Source: Methylorubrum extorquens
GTDB taxonomy: Bacteria > Pseudomonadota > Alphaproteobacteria > Rhizobiales > Beijerinckiaceae
Direction of reading: 5' to 3'
DNA length: 5,052 nt
NCBI GenBank assembly: GCA_019695455.1
Contig: JAEUAC010000064.1
Span: 1-5,052 of the forward strand
Shown here: piece after piece, positions 1 through 5,052 of the stretch
How positions within the stretch are numbered: the stretch's first letter is position 1
How the letters are laid out: the number at the start of each line of letters is the position of its first letter
The notes under the pieces: generated by a model
What the model saw: the letters and a program-made list of their open reading frames with translations, nothing else
What the model was told of the DNA's origin: nothing
Database searches by the model: none
Made by a program: the position numbers and the translations under genes

Positions 1-147
1 CGTCGCATGGGCCATGCCGGCGCCATCATCTCGGGCGGCAAGGGCGGGGCCGAGGACAAGATCGCCGCCATGGAGGCGGCCGGCATCCGCGTGTCGCCGT
101 CGCCCGCCCGCCTCGGCAAGACGCTGGTCGAGGTCCTGAAGGGCTGA
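1..147 (+). CDS. sucD: Succinyl-CoA ligase (ADP/GDP-forming) alpha subunit, C-terminal end only
   Basis: This is the last 48 codons of sucD, open at the left edge of the window and ending at TGA 145-147. The alpha subunit forms the SucCD complex in the cytoplasm, which converts succinyl-CoA plus NDP and phosphate to succinate, CoA and NTP in the TCA cycle. The visible residues run MGHAGAIISGGKGGAEDK, then AAMEAAGIRVSPSPARLGKT, then a short Leu/Val-rich tail. This is the characteristic end of the CoA-ligase domain: a Gly-rich GHAGAIISGGKGGA loop, then the (V/I)xxSPxxLG motif. The catalytic phosphohistidine and the N-terminal CoA-binding fold lie outside the window and cannot be checked. The gene is followed on the same strand, after 47 bases, by the small protease-like gene and then sucA, which fits a sucCD-sucAB operon. 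No U-tract terminator is visible after the stop. Confidence 0.95.
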   Translation, partial: RRMGHAGAIISGGKGGAEDKIAAMEAAGIRVSPSPARLGKTLVEVLKG

Positions 148-194
148 CCCGCCTTACAATCGCCCGTTAAAGGGAGCTCAGGTAGACGCTCGTC

Positions 195-590
195 ATGGGC
201 CTCGTTCGAACCTCTCTCACGCTGAGCAACGCCAGGGCGCCCGAGTCGGCGCCGATGGTCGTGGAGGCGCTGGTGGATACCGGCGCCGTCCATCTCCGCA
301 TCCCCGAGACGGTCTCGATCCAGCTCGCGCTCGAAGAACTCGAGACGCGCGACGTGACGTCGGCCGACGGGTCGAAGCGGCTCGTCTCATCTATCGGGCC
401 CGTCGAGACCGCGTTCGGCAATCGGTCCTGCTACACGGGCGCCATGGTCATGGGGGGCGAAATCCTCCTGGGCGCGATCCCGACGGAGGACATGGACCTC
501 GTGGTCCGTCCCTCCAGCCAGGACGTTGTCCCGAACCCGAAGAGCCCCAATATTCCCGCATCGGTAGCGATGGGAGTTCGCTACCGCTGA
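195..590 (+). CDS. Clan AA (retropepsin-like) aspartic protease family protein
   Basis: This is a 131-residue protein with no signal peptide or membrane segment, so probably cytoplasmic. It matches the small bacterial clan AA aspartic protease family. It starts MGLVRTSLTLSN, and the active-site segment EALVDTGAVHLRIP spans residues 24-37 with Asp28-Thr29-Gly30. The conserved C-terminal half has ILLGAIPTEDMDLVV at 90-104 and the NPKSPNIP motif at 114-121. A single DTG per chain implies a homodimer sharing two aspartates, as in retropepsins. That is family knowledge and was not tested; the substrate is unknown. ATG 195 is the first start after an in-frame TAG at 183-185. Its ribosome binding site is weak: AGGGAG at 171-176 is 18 bases away, and AGGT at 180-183 is closer but short. 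Codons such as TCA, TCT, GTA, GGA, CGA and ATT suggest weaker expression selection than in sucA. It lies between sucD and sucA with gaps of 47 and 45 bases, so co-transcription is likely. The family call is firm; proteolytic activity is not shown. Confidence 0.85.
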   Translation: MGLVRTSLTLSNARAPESAPMVVEALVDTGAVHLRIPETVSIQLALEELETRDVTSADGSKRLVSSIGPVETAFGNRSCYTGAMVMGGEILLGAIPTEDMDLVVRPSSQDVVPNPKSPNIPASVAMGVRYR

Positions 591-600
591 CCCGCCCCGA

Positions 601-623
601 TCGGCGCGCCGCCGTCGGCGCGC
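601..623 (+). repeat. Inverted/direct repeat forming a GC-only stem-loop before the sucA ribosome binding site
   Basis: TCGGCGCGC occurs twice, at 601-609 and 615-623. Because GGCGCGCC is itself palindromic, GCGCGCC at 604-610 can pair with GGCGCGC at 617-623. This gives a 7-bp stem with a six-base loop, GCCGTC. The structure ends directly before GGAAAG, the likely ribosome binding site of sucA. No U tract follows, so it does not look like an intrinsic terminator. It could stabilise a processed mRNA end or affect sucA initiation, or it could be chance in GC-rich DNA. Confidence 0.4.
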
Positions 624-629
624 GGAAAG
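624..629 (+). promoter_or_regulatory. Ribosome binding site of sucA
   Basis: GGAAAG at 624-629 lies six bases before ATG 636, a suitable Shine-Dalgarno position. It supports that start. No other ATG, GTG or TTG occurs in this frame between the upstream TGA at 588-590 and position 636. Confidence 0.65.
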
Positions 630-635
630 CCTGAC

Positions 636-3578
636 ATGTCGCGCCAAGACGCCAACCAGAACCTGCTGCAGACCGCCTTCCTGTACGGCGGGAACGCCAC
701 CTACATCGACGACCTCTACGCCCGTTACGAGAAGGACCCGACCTCCGTCGACGCGGAATGGGCGAAGCTCTTCTCCGGTCTCAACGAGGAGGGCGCGCTC
801 GTCGAGAAGAACGCGCGCGGCGCGTCCTGGCAGAAGCCGAACTGGCCCGTGCCGATGAACGGCGAGCTCGTGTCCGCGCTCGACGGGAACTGGGCGCAGG
901 TCGAGAAGGCCGTCGGCGACAGGATCAAGACCAAGGCGGCCGAGACGGGCGCGGCGGCCTCGCCCGTGGACGTCCATCAGGCCACGCGTGATTCGGTCCG
1001 GGCCATCATGATGATCCGCGCCTATCGGATGCGCGGCCATCTCCATGCCGACCTCGACCCGCTCCACATCGAGAAGCGCGGCGACGACGCCGAGCTGCAC
1101 CCCTCGCATTACGGCTTCACGGACGCCGATTGGGACCGTCCGATCTTCCTCGACAACGTGCTCGGGATGGAGTTCGGGACGCTCCGCGAGATCGTGGGGC
1201 TGCTCGAGCGCACCTATTGCCAGACGCTCGGCGTCGAGTTCATGCACATCTCGGATCCGACCGAGAAGGCGTGGATCCAGGAGCGCATCGAGGGCAAGGA
1301 CAAGGAGATCACCTTCACGCCGGAAGGCAAGCGGGCGATCCTGAACAAGCTCGTCGAGGCCGAGGGCTTCGAGAAGTTCCTGGACCTCAAGTACACGGGC
1401 ACCAAGCGCTTCGGGCTCGACGGGTCCGAGGCCATGATCCCGGCGCTCGAGCAGATCATCAAGCGCGGCGGCGCCATGGGCGTGAAGGAGATCGTCGTCG
1501 GCATGGCCCACCGGGGCCGGCTGAACGTGCTCTCCAACGTCATGGCGAAGCCCCACCGGGCCATCTTCCACGAGTTTAAGGGCGGCTCCTACGCGCCCGA
1601 GGACGTGGAGGGCTCCGGCGACGTGAAGTACCACCTCGGCGCCTCGTCGGACCGCGCCTTCGACGGCAACAACGTCCACCTGTCGCTCACCGCGAACCCG
1701 TCGCATCTCGAGATCGTCGACCCGGTCGTGCTCGGCAAGGTGCGGGCGAAGCAGGACCAGCACAACGACGCGCCGGAAAGCCGGACCTCGGTCATCCCGC
1801 TCCTCATCCACGGCGACGCGGCCTTCGCGGGCCAGGGCGTCGTCGCCGAGTGCCTCGGCCTCTCGGGGCTGAAGGGGCACCGCACCGGCGGCTCGATCCA
1901 CTTCATCATCAACAACCAGATCGGCTTCACGACGAACCCGCGCTTCTCGCGCTCGTCGCCGTACCCGTCCGACGTCGCCAAGATGGTGGAGGCGCCGATC
2001 TTCCACGTGAACGGCGACGACCCGGAGGCGGTCGTCTTCGCCGCCAAGGTCGCGGCCGAATACCGGCAGACGTTCCACAAGCCGGTCGTCATCGACATGT
2101 TCTGCTACCGGCGCTTCGGCCACAACGAGGGCGATGAGCCGTCCTTCACGCAGCCGAAGATGTATAAGGTCATCCGGCAGCACGCCTCGACCCTCGACAT
2201 CTACGCCAAGCGCCTGGCCGAGACGGGGATCGTGCCCGAGGCCGAGACCGAGCAGATGAAGGCCGCCTTCAAGGCGAAGCTCGAGGCGGAGTTCGAGACG
2301 GCCCAGGGCTTCAAGCCCAACAAGGCCGATTGGCTCGACGGGCGCTGGGCCGGCTACAAGGCCGTGTCCATGCACGACGAGGACCCGCGCCGCGGCCAGA
2401 CGGGCGTGGAGCTCGCCACCCTGAAGGAGATCGGCGACCGGCTCTGCTCCGTGCCGGAGGGCTTCCACCTCCACAAGACGATCGGCCGCTTCCTCGACAA
2501 CCGCCGCAAGGCGGTCGAGTCGGGCGAGGGGATCGACTGGGCGATGGCGGAGGCGCTGGCGCTCGGCTCGCTGCTGCTGGAGGGACACCCGGTCCGCCTG
2601 TCCGGGCAGGACGTCGAGCGCGGCACCTTCTCCCAGCGCCATTCGGTGCTGACCGACCAGGAGAACGAGGACCGGCACACCTCGCTCAACCACATCCGCG
2701 AGGGTCAGTCGCGGTTCGAGGTCATCAACTCGATGCTGTCGGAGGAGGCGGTCCTCGGCTTCGAGTACGGCTACTCGCTGTCGGAGCCGAACGCGCTCGT
2801 CCTGTGGGAGGCCCAGTTCGGCGACTTCGCCAACGGCGCCCAGGTGGTCGTGGACCAGTTCATCTCGTCCGGCGAGCGCAAGTGGCTGCGCATGTCGGGC
2901 CTGACGCTGCTGCTGCCGCACGGCTACGAGGGGCAGGGGCCGGAGCATTCCTCCGCCCGGCTGGAGCGCTACCTGCAATCCTGCGCCGAGGACAACATGC
3001 AGGTCGCGTATTGCTCGACGCCCGCGAACTACTTCCACGTCCTGCGCCGGCAGATGAAGCGCGACTTCCGCAAGCCGCTGATCCTGATGACGCCGAAGTC
3101 GCTGCTGCGCCACAAGCGCTGCGTCTCGCGCCTCGACGAGATGGCGGACGGGTCGACCTTCCACCGCCTGCTCTGGGACGAGGGCCAGAACCTGAAGCCG
3201 GATGCCGAGATCCGGCGCGTCGTGCTCTGCACGGGCAAGGTCTATTACGACCTGTTCGACGAGCTCGAGAAGCGCGGGCACGACGACGTGTACCTCCTGC
3301 GGGTCGAGCAGCTCTATCCGGTGCCCGTGAAGTCGCTCGTCTCCGAACTGTCGCGCTTCCCGAACGCGGACGTGGTCTGGTGCCAGGAGGAGCCCAAGAA
3401 CATGGGCGCCTTCAGCTTCATCGAGCCGAGCCTGGAATGGGTGCTGGCCCGGGCCGGGACCAAGTCGCAGCGGGCGCGCTACGCCGGCCGACCGGCCTCG
3501 GCCGCGACGGCCACGGGGCTGATGTCCAAGCACCAGGAGCAGCTGCGCGCCTTCCTGGAGGACGCCATCGCCGGCTGA
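636..3578 (+). CDS. sucA: 2-oxoglutarate dehydrogenase E1 component (thiamine diphosphate-dependent)
   Basis: SucA is the E1 subunit of the cytoplasmic 2-oxoglutarate dehydrogenase complex. It decarboxylates 2-oxoglutarate on thiamine diphosphate (ThDP) and transfers the succinyl group to the lipoyl arm of SucB. The protein has 980 residues and appears intact; E. coli SucA has 933. The N-terminal segment at about 14-50 (FLYGGNATYIDDLYARYEKD and on) is the family's E2-contacting region. The ThDP domain follows: AHRGRLNVL at 291-299 with His292, then GDAAFAGQG at 393-401 with Asp394, and NNQIGFTT at 426-433. Asp394 and Asn427 fit the Mg/ThDP ligands. RRFGHNEGDEPSFTQP lies at 492-507. The pyrimidine-binding domain has TFSQRHSVL at 664-672, SEEAVLGFEYGYS at 702-714, EAQFGDFANGAQ at 725-736 and HGYEGQGPEHSSAR at 762-775. 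The C-terminal domain carries QEEPKNMGAF at 917-926. ATG 636 is the only start in frame and has a good ribosome binding site. It lies 45 bases after the protease-like gene and 151 bases before sucB. No frameshift or missing key residue was seen. Confidence 0.98.
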   Translation: MSRQDANQNLLQTAFLYGGNATYIDDLYARYEKDPTSVDAEWAKLFSGLNEEGALVEKNARGASWQKPNWPVPMNGELVSALDGNWAQVEKAVGDRIKTKAAETGAAASPVDVHQATRDSVRAIMMIRAYRMRGHLHADLDPLHIEKRGDDAELHPSHYGFTDADWDRPIFLDNVLGMEFGTLREIVGLLERTYCQTLGVEFMHISDPTEKAWIQERIEGKDKEITFTPEGKRAILNKLVEAEGFEKFLDLKYTGTKRFGLDGSEAMIPALEQIIKRGGAMGVKEIVVGMAHRGRLNVLSNVMAKPHRAIFHEFKGGSYAPEDVEGSGDVKYHLGASSDRAFDGNNVHLSLTANPSHLEIVDPVVLGKVRAKQDQHNDAPESRTSVIPLLIHGDAAFAGQGVVAECLGLSGLKGHRTGGSIHFIINNQIGFTTNPRFSRSSPYPSDVAKMVEAPIFHVNGDDPEAVVFAAKVAAEYRQTFHKPVVIDMFCYRRFGHNEGDEPSFTQPKMYKVIRQHASTLDIYAKRLAETGIVPEAETEQMKAAFKAKLEAEFETAQGFKPNKADWLDGRWAGYKAVSMHDEDPRRGQTGVELATLKEIGDRLCSVPEGFHLHKTIGRFLDNRRKAVESGEGIDWAMAEALALGSLLLEGHPVRLSGQDVERGTFSQRHSVLTDQENEDRHTSLNHIREGQSRFEVINSMLSEEAVLGFEYGYSLSEPNALVLWEAQFGDFANGAQVVVDQFISSGERKWLRMSGLTLLLPHGYEGQGPEHSSARLERYLQSCAEDNMQVAYCSTPANYFHVLRRQMKRDFRKPLILMTPKSLLRHKRCVSRLDEMADGSTFHRLLWDEGQNLKPDAEIRRVVLCTGKVYYDLFDELEKRGHDDVYLLRVEQLYPVPVKSLVSELSRFPNADVVWCQEEPKNMGAFSFIEPSLEWVLARAGTKSQRARYAGRPASAATATGLMSKHQEQLRAFLEDAIAG

Positions 3579-3582
3579 CAAA

Positions 3583-3615
3583 CGCGTCGCGCGGCCGATC
3601 CCGGCCCGTGACGCG
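3583..3615 (+). repeat. Imperfect inverted repeat just after sucA
   Basis: CGCGTC at 3583-3588 can pair with GACGCG at 3610-3615. Inside it, GGCC at 3593-3596 can pair with GGCC at 3603-3606. The middle is unpaired or asymmetric, and no T run follows. It sits five bases after the sucA stop and directly before a stronger inverted repeat. With this base composition such pairing can arise by chance, so support is weak. Confidence 0.2.
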
Positions 3616-3616
3616 C

Positions 3617-3641
3617 GCCCGTCTTTGCACTAGAGACGGGC
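3617..3641 (+). other. Stem-loop in the sucA-sucB spacer
   Basis: GCCCGTCT at 3617-3624 and AGACGGGC at 3634-3641 form a perfect 8-bp stem around a nine-base loop, TTGCACTAG. It is the cleanest inverted repeat in the 151-base spacer between sucA and sucB. Only TT follows the right arm, so a standard intrinsic terminator is unlikely. An mRNA-processing or 3'-end-stabilising element that sets the sucA to sucB ratio, or a weak attenuator, would fit. These roles are inferred. The rest of the spacer (3642-3729) holds no gene and no promoter that I can support. Confidence 0.45.
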
Positions 3642-3729
3642 TTGCCTCGCCGCAGCCTCGCGTTGCGGCCCTCCCTTCCGGCCGGCCGAGCCCGGTACCC
3701 GCACAGGACGCCGTCCGCGGCGCGACGAC

Positions 3730-4971
3730 ATGGCAACCGACATCACCGTCCCGACGCTCGGCGAATCCGTCAGCGAGGCCACGATCGGCCGCTGGTACAA
3801 GAAGCCGGGCGACGTCGTGAAGGCGGACGAGCCGCTGGTCGAGCTCGAGACGGACAAGGTCACGCTGGAGGTCAACGCGCCGGCCTCCGGCACGCTGGGC
3901 GACATCCTGGCGAAGGACGGCGAGACCGTCGGGCCCGGCGCCGTGCTGGGGTCGATCACGGAAGGCGGCGCCGCCGCGGCGCCTGCCGCCAAGGACGAGA
4001 AGAAGGCGGCGCCCGAGCCCGCCAAGGCCGCCGCACCCGCGCCGGCTCCCGCCGCGCCCGGCAAGGCCGCCCCGGCGGATGCCAACGGCCCAGCCGTGGG
4101 CCGCATCGCGGCCGAGAGCGGCGTCCAGCCGGCGAACGTGCCCGGTTCGGGCAAGGACGGCCGCGTCACGAAGGGCGACATGCTCTCCGCCATCGCGGCC
4201 GGCCCGGCCTCGACGCCGGCGCCCGCGCCCGCGCCCGCGCAACTCCGAGCGCCCTCGACGCCCGACGACGCCTCCCGCGAGGAGCGCGTCCGCATGACGA
4301 AGCTGCGGCAGACGATCGCGCGGCGCCTCAAGGACGCGCAGAACATCGCCGCCATGCTGACGACGTTCAACGACGTCGACATGGGCGCCGTGATGAAGCT
4401 GCGCTCGCAGTACAAGGACGTCTTCGAGAAGAAGCACGGCACGAAGCTCGGCTTCATGGGCTTCTTCACCAAGGCCGTCGTGCAGGCCCTGAAGGAGATC
4501 CCGGCCGTGAACGCCGAGATCGACGGGCAGGACCTCGTCTACAAGAACTACTACCACGTCGGCGTGGCGGTCGGGACCGACAAGGGCCTCGTCGTCCCGG
4601 TCGTGCGCGACGCGGACCGCCTCTCGATCGCGGAGATCGAGAAGTCGATCGCCGATTTCGGCAAGCGCGCCCGCGACGGCAAGCTGTCGATCGACGAGAT
4701 GCAGGGCGGCACCTTCACCATCACCAACGGCGGCATCTACGGCTCGCTCATGTCGACGCCGATCCTGAACGCCCCGCAATCCGGCATCCTCGGCATGCAC
4801 CGCATCGAGGAACGCCCGGTCGTGCGCGGCGGGCAGGTCGTCGCCCGGCCGATGATGTATCTGGCGCTCTCCTACGACCACCGCGTGGTCGACGGAAAGG
4901 AGGCCGTGACCTTCCTCGTCCGCGTCAAGGAAGCCCTGGAAGACCCGGCGCGGCTCGTGCTGGATCTCTGA
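3730..4971 (+). CDS. sucB: Dihydrolipoyllysine-residue succinyltransferase, E2 of 2-oxoglutarate dehydrogenase
   Basis: SucB is the core E2 of the 2-oxoglutarate dehydrogenase complex. It moves the succinyl group from its lipoyl arm to CoA and holds E1 and E3. The 413-residue protein is complete. A single lipoyl domain covers about 2-77 (TVPTLGESVSEATI near the start), with lipoyl Lys43 in ELETDKVTLEV. An Ala/Pro/Lys-rich linker spans about 80-118. The peripheral subunit-binding domain lies at about 119-155, containing AVGRIAAESGV and GKDGRVTKGD. A second Ala/Pro linker covers about 156-182, followed by the catalytic domain to the end. SYDHRVVDG at 381-389 provides His384 and Asp388, and ITNGG at 331-335 includes Thr332. 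These match E. coli His375, Asp379 and Thr323 with a constant offset of nine. The TLGESV start and SucB-type catalytic domain favour succinyltransferase over the acetyltransferase of pyruvate dehydrogenase. The ATG immediately precedes the lipoyl domain, so the start is right although no strong Shine-Dalgarno is visible; AGGACG at 3705-3710 is 19 bases away. SucA lies upstream and no lpd is seen before the window ends. Confidence 0.98.
   Translation: MATDITVPTLGESVSEATIGRWYKKPGDVVKADEPLVELETDKVTLEVNAPASGTLGDILAKDGETVGPGAVLGSITEGGAAAAPAAKDEKKAAPEPAKAAAPAPAPAAPGKAAPADANGPAVGRIAAESGVQPANVPGSGKDGRVTKGDMLSAIAAGPASTPAPAPAPAQLRAPSTPDDASREERVRMTKLRQTIARRLKDAQNIAAMLTTFNDVDMGAVMKLRSQYKDVFEKKHGTKLGFMGFFTKAVVQALKEIPAVNAEIDGQDLVYKNYYHVGVAVGTDKGLVVPVVRDADRLSIAEIEKSIADFGKRARDGKLSIDEMQGGTFTITNGGIYGSLMSTPILNAPQSGILGMHRIEERPVVRGGQVVARPMMYLALSYDHRVVDGKEAVTFLVRVKEALEDPARLVLDL
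4219..4240 (+). repeat. Short GCCCGC tandem repeat in the second sucB linker
   Basis: Three GCCCGC units at 4221-4238, with partial units on both sides, encode an Ala-Pro run near residues 164-170 of SucB. This is the flexible linker between the subunit-binding and catalytic domains. The repeat keeps the reading frame at six-base steps, so changes in copy number would alter linker length by two residues without a frameshift. Confidence 0.6.
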
Positions 4972-5001
4972 GCGACACGGGCGCGGGTCCCGCGGTCGCT
5001 C
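4970..5001 (+). terminator. Possible stem-loop at the end of sucB (terminator or mRNA-stabilising element)
   Basis: GAGCGAC at 4970-4976 pairs perfectly with GTCGCTC at 4995-5001. Inside, CGCGG at 4982-4986 pairs with CCGCG at 4990-4994 around a three-base loop, GTC. This leaves a five-base bulge (4977-4981) on the left side. The left arm begins within the sucB TGA codon (4969-4971). No T tract follows, so a classical intrinsic terminator is doubtful. It may instead be a 3'-end-stabilising hairpin or an intercistronic element before a downstream gene such as lpd. Confidence 0.35.
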
Positions 5002-5052
5002 TCGCCGAGGGCCTCCGCGGCCCGAACCGGCCGAACGGTCACGGTCCGCCTC
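5002..5052. other. Downstream non-coding DNA, no gene seen
   Basis: I see no start codon with a ribosome binding site on either strand that opens a credible gene here. A weak 5-bp inverted repeat, GGGCC at 5009-5013 with GGCCC at 5019-5023, is present. Short direct repeats follow: CCGAAC at 5022-5027 and 5031-5036, and ACGGTC in tandem at 5035-5046. None has a recognisable function. Confidence 0.4.

Noticed and set aside
155..160. TACAAT as a possible -10 promoter element before the protease-like gene
   Set aside because: No -35-like sequence lies at the right distance; the bases 17 upstream are GGTCCT. One -10-like hexamer is not enough to call a promoter.
387..3581. A 1064-codon open frame antisense to the whole of sucA
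   Set aside because: It is in codon register with sucA, so it stays open only because sucA avoids TTA, CTA and TCA codons, as expected at this GC content. Its product is low-complexity Arg/Leu/Val/Asp-rich and has no recognisable domain.
2330..3820. A 496-codon + strand frame overlapping the end of sucA and the start of sucB
   Set aside because: It is an out-of-frame reading of two real genes, rich in Arg/Pro/Gly/Ala, with no start signal or recognisable domain.
3418..4881. A 487-codon open frame antisense to sucB and the spacer
   Set aside because: It is the mirror of a GC-rich conserved gene, with repetitive Arg/Gly/Ala/Val content and no family resemblance. The + strand SucB is unambiguous.
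3730..4971. Assignment of the E2 gene as pyruvate dehydrogenase acetyltransferase (aceF/pdhC)
   Set aside because: Position directly after sucA, a single TVPTLGESVSEAT-type lipoyl domain and the catalytic residue spacing matching E. coli SucB favour succinyltransferase.
1..5052. Mobile elements, CRISPR arrays, tRNA or rRNA genes
   Set aside because: No transposase or integrase, no terminal inverted repeats with target duplications, no regularly spaced repeats and no tRNA-like cloverleaf or rRNA sequence were seen.

Overview
This is a high-GC window (about two-thirds G+C by eye, with strongly G/C-ending codons). It carries a TCA-cycle operon segment on the + strand. The order is the 3' end of sucD, a small clan AA (retropepsin-like) aspartic-protease-family gene, a complete sucA and a complete sucB. 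A sucCD-sucAB arrangement, the high GC and the style of the SucA N-terminus suggest an alphaproteobacterium. Hyphomicrobiales, such as Methylobacterium or a relative, seem most likely. That placement is inferred from recognition of the proteins, not from a database search.

Layout: 1-147 is the C-terminus of the succinyl-CoA ligase alpha subunit. 148-194 is a short spacer. 195-590 encodes a 131-residue protein with a DTG aspartic-protease motif. 591-635 is a short spacer with a GC-only stem-loop directly before a good ribosome binding site. 636-3578 is sucA, the 980-residue E1 of the 2-oxoglutarate dehydrogenase complex. 3579-3729 is a 151-base spacer with no credible gene and at least one clean inverted repeat. 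3730-4971 is sucB, the 413-residue dihydrolipoyl succinyltransferase E2. 4972-5052 is downstream DNA with an inverted repeat starting in the sucB stop codon and no visible gene start; lpd may lie beyond the window.

The three TCA genes act in sequence. E1 (SucA) decarboxylates 2-oxoglutarate on thiamine diphosphate and succinylates the lipoyl arm of E2 (SucB). E2 passes the succinyl group to CoA. Succinyl-CoA ligase (SucCD) then converts succinyl-CoA to succinate with nucleotide triphosphate formation. The aspartic-protease-like gene is the only part that does not belong to this pathway, and its codon use looks more relaxed than that of its neighbours. I did not find a convincing new multi-gene system here. 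The placement of that gene between sucD and sucA is the observation most worth following up.
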